Origin: Micromonospora sp. CP22
GTDB taxonomy: Bacteria; Actinomycetota; Actinomycetes; Mycobacteriales; Micromonosporaceae
Direction of reading: 5' to 3'
DNA length: 64,000 nucleotides
NCBI RefSeq assembly: GCF_009712475.1
Contig: NZ_VCJO01000002.1
Coordinates: 62,001-126,000 of the forward strand
The translations under genes were made by a program, and so were the position numbers. Under the pieces are notes generated by a model that saw only the letters and a list, made by a program, of their open reading frames with translations, was not told the DNA's origin and ran no database searches. Shown piece by piece: positions 1 to 7,465 of the stretch (its first letter is position 1; every line of letters begins with the position of its first letter).

Positions 1-1
1 C

Positions 2-319
2 GCTGCTGCCTTCCTCGCTCAGCAGTCGTCCTGGTCGGAACTCGCACCGTCCGTCCTGGTCAAGGAACTCCAGGCTGTACCCGGGATCGGCCCATGGAGC
101 GCGGGCGCCGCAGTCGCTGATTGGAGTCACGACTGGTCGCTCTACCCGCATGGCGACCTGGCCGTACGCACCTGGGCGCGTCACGCAAGCCCGGACCATC
201 CATGGCCGAACGAGGAGTCGGCGTTCGTCCGCGAGTGGCGGCGAGTGACTGGTGAGCACCTCGCCGTCTACACACTGCTCACCCTCGCTCACGGAACTCG
301 ACACGCCGCTGCCGTCTGA
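2..319 (+). CDS. HhH-GPD family DNA glycosylase, C-terminal part
   Basis: This reading frame is open from the left edge of the window to a TGA at 317-319, so only the last 105 codons are present. It contains the helix-hairpin-helix segment LQAVPGIGPWSAGAA, followed about 20 residues later by HGDLAVRTWAR, where the aspartate fits the catalytic Asp of the HhH-GPD superfamily (AlkA, 3-methyladenine and endonuclease III-like glycosylases). The family excises damaged or modified bases from DNA; the substrate here cannot be told. The last 68 nt overlap the start of the downstream radical SAM gene, so the two are probably translationally coupled. The frame was read directly from the sequence. The family call is fairly secure, the specificity is unknown. 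Confidence 0.7.
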   Translation, partial: AAAFLAQQSSWSELAPSVLVKELQAVPGIGPWSAGAAVADWSHDWSLYPHGDLAVRTWARHASPDHPWPNEESAFVREWRRVTGEHLAVYTLLTLAHGTRHAAAV

Positions 320-1766
320 CTGGCCGATTCTCGGCGCCGGGCCGGACGCACCGATCGATCTCCTGCTGGTCAACGCACCGCTTCGCGACTACTCGCTCCG
401 GCCTCGCGTCAACGACTTCACCCTCCCGGTGCTGGGGATGGGTTACCTCGCGACCTACGCCGCCTCCCAGGGATTCACGGTCGGAGTCCTCGACGGTGAG
501 GCGCTCGGCCTTGGAATCGACCGCATCCAGAGGATCGTCAACGAGGCCGCACCTCGCTGGGCGGGATTCAACCTCCTCGCCCCCACCTACGAGTTGAGCG
601 CCACCATCGCGGCCGGCCTCGACCCAGCGATCCACATCATGGTCGGTGGGCACCAAGCCAAGGCCATGCCGGAAACCGTCATCGAGGACCCGAGATTTCA
701 GCGGCTGGAGGCGCTCGTTGTCGGCGAGGGCGAAACCCGAGTAGCGGAGTTGCTCGACGATCGCCGCCGGCGAGCCGAACTGCCGGGGGTGCTGTGGCGG
801 GATCCGGTGCTCGGAAAGCCGGTGACCGGGGGTATGCCGGGCAAGGCATGGCACCTGGCACCGGACATCAACGCCCTGCCCTTCCTCGACCGCCGTTTCT
901 TCGCTGCAGACCCGTACCGCCCGAACCATGGTCCGTTGGAGGCAGCGATGGTGGGCGCTCGGGGATGCCCCTACGACTGCACCTTCTGCGGGGCGGCCGT
1001 CAGCGCCAACCCTGATGTGACGATCCGGACCCGCGAACCTTCCAACATCGTCGCCGAAACGGACGACCTGCACCGCCGCTACGGCGTGACGGCCTTCCGG
1101 TTCGTCGATGATCTGTTCCTGGGCTATGAGCGTTTCATCCGCAGCTGTATGGCGACGTTCGCCGAGGAGAACGTCGGCGGCCGGTACATCTGGGATGCCA
1201 CCGGTCGCATCAATATCCTCGCCCGCGCCGACGATGTTCTGCTGGAGACGCTCGCCGCTAACGGTTGCCGAGAGGTGGCGCTCGGTATCGAGTCCGGCAG
1301 CGAACGCGTGCTGCGTTACATCGGCAAGCGCATCAGACCGGAGCTCACCAGGGAGGTTGTTCGACGGCTCACACGTCTCGGCATCAACGTCAAGGGATAC
1401 TTCATCCTCGGCCTGCCGACCGAGACACCTGCCGAGCTGGAAATGACGGTTCGGCACGTACATGAGCTGTGGGACATCAGCGAGAACCAAGCTGGCGGTT
1501 TCCGCGCGAGTGTCTTCGAGTTCCGGCCCTACCCGGGCACGCCGGAGTGGCACCGGCTGCTAGCGACCGGCCGGTATGAGGCAGCCCAACTCCTCGCCTA
1601 CACGGCGGTCGACCTGACCAATGACGGACTCGACGAAGCCATGCGGGCCCGCGACGAGTTCAACTTCTCGGTGAATCTTCAGTTCGGGGAGGTCGAGTTG
1701 TCTCACGTACGTCGGCGGCTCATCGAGTTGGCCCGTGCTCAGCACGAACGGTTGATCAGCCCGTGA
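252..1766 (+). CDS. B12-binding domain radical SAM protein
   Basis: A 504-aa protein. Residues about 34-150 resemble a cobalamin-binding Rossmann domain (DLLLVNAPLRDYSLRP, then VGGHQAK and VVGEGE). The radical SAM core follows, with the cluster motif GCPYDCTFCGAA (CxxxCxxC) near residue 240, and FRFVDDLFLG and EVALGIESGS typical of the TIM barrel. Such enzymes use a 4Fe-4S cluster and SAM, often with cobalamin, for methylation, rearrangement or ring chemistry. The substrate cannot be predicted. GTG at 252 is the only ATG or GTG start ahead of the conserved N-terminus, which forces a 68-nt overlap with the glycosylase gene. The 3' end overlaps the kinase-like gene by 4 nt (GTGA), so the three form one operon. 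The class is confident, the function is unknown. Confidence 0.85.
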   Translation: MSTSPSTHCSPSLTELDTPLPSDWPILGAGPDAPIDLLLVNAPLRDYSLRPRVNDFTLPVLGMGYLATYAASQGFTVGVLDGEALGLGIDRIQRIVNEAAPRWAGFNLLAPTYELSATIAAGLDPAIHIMVGGHQAKAMPETVIEDPRFQRLEALVVGEGETRVAELLDDRRRRAELPGVLWRDPVLGKPVTGGMPGKAWHLAPDINALPFLDRRFFAADPYRPNHGPLEAAMVGARGCPYDCTFCGAAVSANPDVTIRTREPSNIVAETDDLHRRYGVTAFRFVDDLFLGYERFIRSCMATFAEENVGGRYIWDATGRINILARADDVLLETLAANGCREVALGIESGSERVLRYIGKRIRPELTREVVRRLTRLGINVKGYFILGLPTETPAELEMTVRHVHELWDISENQAGGFRASVFEFRPYPGTPEWHRLLATGRYEAAQLLAYTAVDLTNDGLDEAMRARDEFNFSVNLQFGEVELSHVRRRLIELARAQHERLISP

Positions 1767-2419
1767 GCGGGCGCTTCGTCGTCCTCGACGGGCCCAGCGG
1801 CGTCGGCAAGACGACGGTCACCGAACTGCTCGCGGAGTTGCTGCGGGCCGACGGCTGGGACGTGCACCGAACCAAGGAGCCCACGCGTAGCCGATTGGGC
1901 GAGGCGGCGCGCTACGGCACGGACGAGTACCGCGGTCTCACCCTCGCCTGTCTCGTAACCGCTGACCGCTATCACCACCTGGAGACCGAGGTCCGGCCCG
2001 CGCTCGCCGACGGCAAGGTCGTGCTCTGTGACCGCCATCTACCCACCAGTCTGGTGCTGCAACAGATTGACGGCGTGGATGTCGACTTCATCTGGGCCCT
2101 GAATCGGTACGTCGACAAGCCTGATCTGACGATCATTCTCACCGGTGACCCGGTCCGCTCGCGTGCCAGAGCCGCGGCTCGCGGCATCCACAGCCGCTTC
2201 CACCGAGGCGGCCACGAAGCCGGACGACAGGAGCGGGAGCGCTACGAGCAGGTGGCTGTGGAGCTCGCAGCGGCGGGGTTTCCGGTGCACCTCCAGGAGG
2301 TTGCCGAGCGGACAGCGGAACGGGTGACGCACGAGCTGCACGTCCGGCTCCGGGTGATGCTGAGCAGCACCAACGGTCAGCGGTTGGCGGACAATGCGGC
2401 CCGCAGCAGCGAGTCGTAG
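1763..2419 (+). CDS. thymidylate kinase-like P-loop nucleotide kinase
   Basis: A 218-aa protein with Walker A GPSGVGKTT at residues 10-18. It also has TKEPTRSRLGEAARY, matching the dTMP-binding TREPGGT..G..IR region of thymidylate kinases, the ADRYHH substrate motif, and DRHLPTS. dTMP kinases convert dTMP to dTDP with ATP. This copy deviates from housekeeping Tmk (no GGT after the EP), so it may act on another nucleotide or sugar-phosphate substrate, perhaps one linked to the radical SAM enzyme it overlaps by 4 nt. Its last 43 nt overlap the 3' end of the convergent CYTH gene. The kinase fold is clear; identity as the essential Tmk is doubtful. Confidence 0.75.
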   Translation: MSGRFVVLDGPSGVGKTTVTELLAELLRADGWDVHRTKEPTRSRLGEAARYGTDEYRGLTLACLVTADRYHHLETEVRPALADGKVVLCDRHLPTSLVLQQIDGVDVDFIWALNRYVDKPDLTIILTGDPVRSRARAAARGIHSRFHRGGHEAGRQERERYEQVAVELAAAGFPVHLQEVAERTAERVTHELHVRLRVMLSSTNGQRLADNAARSSES

Positions 2420-2934
2420 GTTTCGGTGCTGCGCACCAGGTCGACGCCGAGGGAGCGCGCGAAGGCGTCCAACTCGTGCTGCACCTCGCCCGCCGGCCGG
2501 TCGCCGCTCACCATCGCCTCTATCTCGAAGAAAGTGCCCAATCCATCGACCTCGTCGAGGCAGAGCAGCATCCGTCCGAGGCGGGCGGTCCGGCGGGTCT
2601 TGACGATCCGAATGGTCGGGTAGAAACCCATGGCCAGGATCGCCTCGTGCATCTCTTTCCGGGCGAGCACCTCGGTCTCGTGCTCGGCGCAGGCAAGCTC
2701 GTTGTCGAGTGGCTTCTTGACGCAGAACCTGTGCCGGCCATTCTCGGTGCGCAGCCGGGCAAAGACGGCACCGGTCTTGCTCTGCCCGTAGCTCCAACCG
2801 TTGACCGCGTACGCCTGGTCGTCCTGCCGGATCGGCTCGGAGAACACGCAGCCGCGATCGTTGAGCACGCGGACGAGCGCGGCCGGCTCGATCACCCGGT
2901 ATTTGACCTCGATCTCCCGAACAGCGTTGGCCAT
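2377..2934 (-). CDS. CYTH domain protein (class IV adenylate cyclase / triphosphatase family)
   Basis: A 185-aa protein when started at the ATG at 2934, which places EIEVKYR (the CYTH ExExK signature) at residues 7-13. A longer frame to 3033 exists, but its extra 33 residues look unlike the family. Later residues include VFARLRTENG, FCVKKPL, CLDEVDGLGTFFEIEA and the closing STETYDSLL, all typical of CyaB-type CYTH tunnels. Members cleave or cyclise triphosphates (cAMP synthesis, thiamine triphosphate or inorganic triphosphate hydrolysis). Activity cannot be assigned from sequence. It converges on the kinase-like gene with a 43-nt 3' overlap, an arrangement that keeps it next to a nucleotide-handling operon. 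Confidence 0.8.
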   Translation of the reverse strand: MANAVREIEVKYRVIEPAALVRVLNDRGCVFSEPIRQDDQAYAVNGWSYGQSKTGAVFARLRTENGRHRFCVKKPLDNELACAEHETEVLARKEMHEAILAMGFYPTIRIVKTRRTARLGRMLLCLDEVDGLGTFFEIEAMVSGDRPAGEVQHELDAFARSLGVDLVRSTETYDSLLRAALSANR

Positions 2935-3049
2935 CGCATCCCCATGCACCGAAAGGTCACGTACCGGGCCACTCAACCACAGCGGCGATGTGAATCCGGG
3001 CAGACCCACGCCGCTAACGCCTCGGCGATCCACGGTGCGGGTCGGCTGA

Positions 3050-3230
3050 TCAGGTGGCGTCGGCCCTCAAGGTGAACCTCACGTCCAACCTCCGGTCAAG
3101 TGCACGAGCGAGCCGTTCGAGGACGGTCAAGGTCGGAACGGTGCCGCCGGCCTCGAGACGGGCTACCGCCGACTGAATCATGCCTGCGGCCCGGGCCAGC
3201 TCGAACACCGGGGTCTCCGCCGAACTCCGG
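3050..3230 (-). pseudogene. truncated XRE/HigA-type helix-turn-helix fragment
   Basis: On the minus strand the frame reads ETPVFELARAAGMIQSAVAR, then LEAGGTVPTLTVLERLARAL, then DRRLDVRFTLRADAT, ending at TGA 3052-3050. The helix pair and LEAGG...PTL spacing are those of XRE regulators and HigA-type antitoxins, but the N-terminal helices (normally about 30 more residues) are missing. A 43-aa peptide could start at ATG 3181. Upstream of about 3230 the similarity stops abruptly where an unrelated fragment on the other strand begins. This looks like the remnant of a deleted or rearranged gene rather than a functional regulator. Confidence 0.55.
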
Positions 3231-3389
3231 GTGCAGGGCAGTTCCTGGGTCTACGACTCCGGGAGCTACAAGTACTACGCCGCCATTCAGCGCTCCGCCC
3301 GCGACCGGTGCGCGATGTACAGCGGCGAGGTCCTGTACGGCACCAGTTGGCAGAGCGGCGGCCAATCCAGTTGGGGCAACTGCGGCTGA
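3231..3389 (+). pseudogene. C-terminal remnant of a small secreted protein
   Basis: The plus frame from GTG 3231 reads VQGSSWVYDSGSYKYY, then Tyr/Ser/Trp-rich sequence with two Cys, ending SWGNCG at TGA 3387-3389. This is the composition of the C-terminal half of the short secreted proteins common in actinomycetes (aromatic, Gly/Ser-rich, paired cysteines). No signal peptide or ribosome site precedes it; instead the sequence abuts the XRE remnant on the opposite strand. It is called a gene fragment left by a rearrangement. The alternative, a genuine 69-aa ORF from 3180, would force the XRE antisense into its N-terminus and is less likely. Confidence 0.4.
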
Positions 3390-3483
3390 TCCGCGACTGC
3401 GTACTCTCGGTGGGCGGGTGGCGAGCGCCGCCTGCAGGCCCTCGTCGGTGCAGGTGGGCGGCAGGCGTACGTCGAGGAAGTCC

Positions 3484-4527
3484 TCAGCCCCGAGGGTCGC
3501 CGCCGGCGCGCAGTGCTCGCAGCAGCTGCACCGCCGAGCGGGTCCGCTCGTACCGCACCTCATGTCCTTCCCGCCGGGACACCACGAGCCCGGCGCGGCG
3601 CAGCCGCCCCAGGTGGTACGACGCGGTGGCCGGGCTGATCCGGTGTCGCGCCGCCAGTTCGGTGGTGGTCAGCGGCATGCTCAGGTCGGTCAGGAGCGCG
3701 GCTCGGCGGGCACCGAGCACGCCGGTTTCCTCGCCGGCCGGCGCGGGCTGCGACCATACCTGGCCGCGCCCTCGCGCCGGGTAACCGATCATGACCAGGC
3801 CGGGCGGGCCGAGATACACCGCTGGGCGGGGCAGGAACGCCGACGGGGACAGGATGAGCCCTTGCGTCGCGTCGAGGGACAGTTCGGCGGGCGAGTCGAG
3901 GGTGAGCCGGCGGCCGTCCCAGGTGAGCCTCGGGTCGAGGGTACGGACGATGTCGGCGAGCCCGGTCCGGGTGGCCACTGTGGCGCGGTGCCGGATGTCC
4001 TCGTCGAGCACCCGGTGCAGGGTGGGCCACAGGTCGGCCTGGGTGTGCCGCCAGAAGCAGGCGAGCTGATCGACGACGCGGGTGAGCAGCTTCGCTTCAC
4101 CACGTCGGGCGAGGACCTCGGCGACCGTGGCCGGCAGCGGTGGCCGGGGGTCGCATCCGGTCGGGCTCCGCTCCAGCAGGGTCGGCGGGGGCGAGCCGAT
4201 CCGGAAGGCCAGCCGCAGCTGCCGGTGGACGTCGGCCTCGGTGGTGGCCGCCACCGCCGCGAGTTCCTCATCGAGGGTGGGCTCGTAGCTGCCGGGCAGC
4301 GGGGACAGGAAGTCGGGGATGTATCCGGTGGCGGCGTTGACCAGCGGGAACAGGACGTCGACCGAGTCGGGGGCGACGGCCCGCCGGGTGTGGGTCACCC
4401 AGTTGCGGGCGTACGGAGCCCGTTCGGGGTGGGCGAGCACCTCCAGGGCGTTGGTGACCTCCGCCAGCCGCGACAGCGCGAACCGTGACCGGACGAGCCG
4501 GTCCGCGTCGACGTGCAGGGTCAGCAC
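3484..4527 (-). CDS. ArsR-family winged-helix transcriptional regulator (long form)
   Basis: A 347-aa protein, taking GTG at 4527 as start (VLTLHVDADRLVRSRFALS), because the upstream in-frame extension is low-complexity and crosses the promoter of the divergent gene. The first 260 residues form an all-actinobacterial effector-like region. The C-terminal 80 residues are a winged helix: LTDLSMPLTTTELAARHRIS, then ATASYHLGRLRRAGLV and the wing SRREGHEVRYERT. This architecture is typical of large ArsR-like regulators encoded beside the genes they control. Here the divergent neighbour is a metallo-beta-lactamase-fold hydrolase 177 bp away. The effector is unknown. Confidence 0.8.
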   Translation of the reverse strand: MLTLHVDADRLVRSRFALSRLAEVTNALEVLAHPERAPYARNWVTHTRRAVAPDSVDVLFPLVNAATGYIPDFLSPLPGSYEPTLDEELAAVAATTEADVHRQLRLAFRIGSPPPTLLERSPTGCDPRPPLPATVAEVLARRGEAKLLTRVVDQLACFWRHTQADLWPTLHRVLDEDIRHRATVATRTGLADIVRTLDPRLTWDGRRLTLDSPAELSLDATQGLILSPSAFLPRPAVYLGPPGLVMIGYPARGRGQVWSQPAPAGEETGVLGARRAALLTDLSMPLTTTELAARHRISPATASYHLGRLRRAGLVVSRREGHEVRYERTRSAVQLLRALRAGGDPRG

Positions 4528-4703
4528 AGCCCCAACATTAGAAGCCTCTCGAATGCTTGGCACCCACCCTCGACCCGCTGGTCTGCTGACCACGTCGGGG
4601 AAAGAGACGGCCTCCCGCCGCGACGACGGGGACGTCTTCCCTGATGTGGCACCCGCCGGTCCGGGCACGTCGACCGGCGTACCCCGTGGAGGAGGAGGTT
4701 TCC

Positions 4704-5735
4704 ATGTCGTACCCCCAGGGATCGGTGAACCGGCGGACGCTGCTGCTGGCAGCGGCGGCGGGCGGCGGTGTCCTCACCGCCGGACCGGCGTCGGCACACG
4801 CCCGGCCCGCACCGCACCGACCGGCGCACGCCCGGCCCGGACCGGACCGACCGGCGCACGCTGGACCGATCCGGCCGGAGCGCCCGGCTGTCCGCTCGGT
4901 GGGCTGTTTCGAGGTGCTCGCGCTGCGCGACGCCGCCGGGCCGTTCTTCCTCCCATACGACGAGGCGTTCTCCGGGGCGTCGAGCAACGACTGGGCGGCG
5001 GCCCGGCGCATCGATCCGGCCGCGTTCGGGCCGGACCGGACCTGGCAGCTGGACTTCCGCTGCTACGCGATCCGCCGTCCCGGCGACCGGTACACGCTGG
5101 TGGACACGGGTGTCGGGCCGCAGGGCAGCCCGGCCTCGGCGTGGGCGCCGGTGCCGGGGGTGCTGCCGCAGCTGTTGGCGGGCAACGGAATCGACGTGCG
5201 GCGGGTGGACACGGTGGTGCTGACGCACCTGCACGAGGATCACGCCGGCTGGGCGGTCACGGCCCAGGGTGTGCCGATGTTCCCCAACGCGCGGTACGTG
5301 ATGCAGCAGCGTGAACTCGACGCGCTGGAAGCCGACGGCAGCGAGATGATCGGGTACGTGGTGCGGCCGTTGCGGGAGGCGGGGCGACTGCATCCGGTGG
5401 ATGGCACGGTGGTGCTCAGCGGCGACACCGTGGGCGCTGGGCCTCGCACCCCGGCGGGCCGGCACGGTGACCGTATCCGGGTGGTGCCCACCCCCGGCCA
5501 CACGCCAGGTCACCAGTCGGTGCTGGTGGAGGGCGGTCGCCACGACCAGGTGGTGGTCACCGGCGACGTGCTCGTCCACGCCGTCCAGATCGCCGACCCG
5601 GATGTCGGCTACCGATACGAGGCTGACCAGCACCTGGCGCGGCTGACCCGCCGCAACCTGCTCGACTCGGCCCGCCGCGAACGCGCGGTGCTCGCCACCG
5701 CGCACCTCAACCGCCCCTTCGTCGAACTCCGCTGA
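4704..5735 (+). CDS. secreted MBL-fold metallohydrolase
   Basis: The ATG at 4704 follows a strong GGAGGAGG site, giving 343 aa. The N-terminus (VNRRTLLLAAAAGGG, residues 7-21) resembles a twin-arginine signal ending near ASA. It is followed by a Pro/His/Arg-rich linker with two and a half copies of HARPxPxRPA. The catalytic domain has LTHLHEDHAGW (HxHxDH zinc motif), then TPGHTPGHQS, VVTGDV and a late histidine in ATAHLN, all expected for a lactonase-like or general MBL hydrolase. The substrate is not predictable. It is divergent from the ArsR-type regulator, which may control it. Confidence 0.85.
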   Translation: MSYPQGSVNRRTLLLAAAAGGGVLTAGPASAHARPAPHRPAHARPGPDRPAHAGPIRPERPAVRSVGCFEVLALRDAAGPFFLPYDEAFSGASSNDWAAARRIDPAAFGPDRTWQLDFRCYAIRRPGDRYTLVDTGVGPQGSPASAWAPVPGVLPQLLAGNGIDVRRVDTVVLTHLHEDHAGWAVTAQGVPMFPNARYVMQQRELDALEADGSEMIGYVVRPLREAGRLHPVDGTVVLSGDTVGAGPRTPAGRHGDRIRVVPTPGHTPGHQSVLVEGGRHDQVVVTGDVLVHAVQIADPDVGYRYEADQHLARLTRRNLLDSARRERAVLATAHLNRPFVELR

Positions 5736-5778
5736 CCATCCAACTTATCGGTGGTTGTGGAAGTCTTCCCACGGGTGG

Positions 5779-5803
5779 GATGCTCCGCGGCGTGCGGAGC
5801 ATC
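5779..5803. promoter_or_regulatory. 10-bp inverted repeat over the start of the phosphotransferase gene
   Basis: GATGCTCCGC (5779-5788) and GCGGAGCATC (5794-5803) are perfectly complementary with a 5-nt loop. The hairpin contains both candidate starts, ATG 5780 and GTG 5792. It could fold in the mRNA and limit initiation, or serve as a protein-binding palindrome. Chance occurrence in such GC-rich DNA is possible. Confidence 0.35.
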
Positions 5804-6781
5804 ACCAAGCGCGATCTGTCCCGGGACGAGATCGCCGGTCTGCTGCGGCAGGCCCTGGGTGCCCAGGTCGAGCTGAGCGACGTCGTCGAGTTCACCGACG
5901 GCTATTTCAACGCCACCTACGGGGTGAGTCTGGCCGACGGTCGCGAACTGGTGATGAAGGTCGCGCCGCCACCGGAGCTACCCCTGCTGCGGTACGAGTT
6001 CGAGTTGATGCGTACCGAGGTCGAGTTCTACCGGCGCGCGGCCGAGGTGGGGCTGCCGCTGCCGGTGCTGCGCGCCGCGGACCCCGACGTCGGGTATCTG
6101 ATCGTGGACCGGTTACGTGGCGAGTCGTTCGAGACCGCGAAGGCGGCGATGAGCCCGGCGCAGGAGACGGCGCTGCGCCACCGCATCGGCGCGCTCGCGG
6201 CCCGGCTGAACACGGTGACCGGGGATCTGTTCGGCTATCCGCGTCGGGACGGTCGTACCCGTTCGACGAGTTGGCGGACCTCGTTCCTGACCATCATCGA
6301 CGACGTCCTCGCCGACGCCGTGACCTACGACCGTGAGTTGCCGGCACCGGCGGAGACCATCGGTCGGCTCATCCACCGGCATGCCGATCTGCTCGACGAG
6401 GTGACCCGCCCGGCCCTGGTCCACTTCGACCTGTGGGACGGCAACATCTTCGTCCGGCCGGACGGCGACGGTTTCGCCGTCGAGGGGATCATCGACGGCG
6501 AGCGGGCCTTCTACGGCGACCCGATCGCCGAGTTGGTGTCGCTGGCGGTCTTCGCCGACCCGGCCGGGGTGCCCGGCCTGCTGCTCGGCTACCTGGGTCG
6601 GGATCACCTGACCGACTCCGAACGCGACCGGCTGCGGCTCTACCAGATGTATCTGGATCTGATCCTGGTCACCGAGGACGCCACCCGCTGCTACCCGGTC
6701 GAGGAGTACGCGCCGATCCGGCAGCAGGCACTGGCGCATCTGGACGCGGCGCTGTCCTGCCTCGACACGTCGAGGCGGTGA
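5780..6781 (+). CDS. aminoglycoside phosphotransferase / choline-kinase-like enzyme
   Basis: A 333-aa protein (329 if GTG 5792 is the start). It has the APH kinase fold: GYFNATYGVSLADGRELVMKV near residues 38-60 (nucleotide loop and Lys), the catalytic loop LVHFDLWDGNIFV (HxDxxxxN) and the metal-binding IIDGERAFYGDP (DxD-like). The family phosphorylates aminoglycosides, homoserine, choline, sugars or macrolides. The acceptor cannot be assigned and resistance should not be assumed. A perfect 10-bp inverted repeat spans the start region. It sits alone between the MBL hydrolase and yidD. Confidence 0.8.
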   Translation: MLRGVRSITKRDLSRDEIAGLLRQALGAQVELSDVVEFTDGYFNATYGVSLADGRELVMKVAPPPELPLLRYEFELMRTEVEFYRRAAEVGLPLPVLRAADPDVGYLIVDRLRGESFETAKAAMSPAQETALRHRIGALAARLNTVTGDLFGYPRRDGRTRSTSWRTSFLTIIDDVLADAVTYDRELPAPAETIGRLIHRHADLLDEVTRPALVHFDLWDGNIFVRPDGDGFAVEGIIDGERAFYGDPIAELVSLAVFADPAGVPGLLLGYLGRDHLTDSERDRLRLYQMYLDLILVTEDATRCYPVEEYAPIRQQALAHLDAALSCLDTSRR

Positions 6782-6800
6782 CGCGCCGCTCGCGGCTGAG

Positions 6801-7190
6801 TCAACGGCCGGGGTGCGGTGCGCTGGCCGATGGCAGGTCGGACGTGCAGCTGCGTAGTCGCGCCGCCGCGATCCGTCCGCCCACGGCCAACCCGTGCTGT
6901 TGGACGGCCGCGAGACCGTAGGCGCTACAGGTGGGGACGAACCGGCACTGCCCCGGCCAGCGCGGGGACAGCCACCGCCGGTAACCGAGGATGGCCGCAC
7001 GGCCGGCGCCGTCGGCAAGGCGCGCCGGCACCACCAGGGCGGCCATCGCACCCATGATCAGCAAGGTGGAGAACAGGGAGCAGTCACAGGCGGTCAGGCC
7101 GTCGCACCCGGGATCGCTACAGGAGCGCCGCTTCCTCTTCCGGCGGCCCGCCAACATCATCATGGCGACATGATGAGACAGCCGCGCCAC
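6801..7190 (-). CDS. yidD: membrane protein insertion efficiency factor YidD-like
   Basis: A 129-aa protein. A basic, Cys-containing N-terminus leads into a hydrophobic stretch (STLLIMGAMAALVV), then the YidD core ILGYRRWLSPRWPGQCRFVP followed by TCSAYGLAAVQQHG. YidD proteins assist the YidC/Sec insertase at the inner face of the membrane. The usual C-terminal RCHPWHPGGYDPVP-type tail is replaced by an unrelated sequence (RLRSCTSDLPSASAPHPGR), and the gene is far from the rpmH-rnpA-yidC locus where the main copy normally lies. It is therefore probably a divergent paralogue. The start is uncertain because several Met codons occur near the 5' end. Confidence 0.7.
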   Translation of the reverse strand: MARLSHHVAMMMLAGRRKRKRRSCSDPGCDGLTACDCSLFSTLLIMGAMAALVVPARLADGAGRAAILGYRRWLSPRWPGQCRFVPTCSAYGLAAVQQHGLAVGGRIAAARLRSCTSDLPSASAPHPGR

Positions 7191-7465
7191 CCGTCCGGCC
7201 GCCGGGTCGCTCCGACCGCAGTACGCGTACGCGTGAGCCGTACGAGCCCGGACGTGCCGATCCGCGGAGATCAGGATCGCCGGATATCCAATTGTGATCT
7301 TCGCAAATTGTTACCGATCAGTTCGTACAGGCCGATCGATTGTGACGAAGGGTTGCCTGATCGATGGCGACGTGCACAGGATACGAAGGCGCTCGATCAG
7401 CGTGCGTAGATCACCGTCGCCTGGACGATCCCGGGGCGGTGGTCTTCCACCTATGAGGAGGTTTC
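7191..7465. promoter_or_regulatory. upstream region of the secreted metalloprotease gene
   Basis: These 275 bp carry no convincing ORF and are clearly AT-richer than their surroundings around 7280-7370. They end in a perfect AGGAGG ribosome site (7456-7461) 5 nt before the GTG start at 7466. The region probably holds the promoters of both divergent genes. No specific operator could be recognised. Confidence 0.4.

Noticed and set aside
5780..6781. Aminoglycoside resistance determinant
   Set aside because: The kinase motifs fit the broad APH/choline kinase superfamily, but nothing in sequence or context points to an antibiotic substrate.
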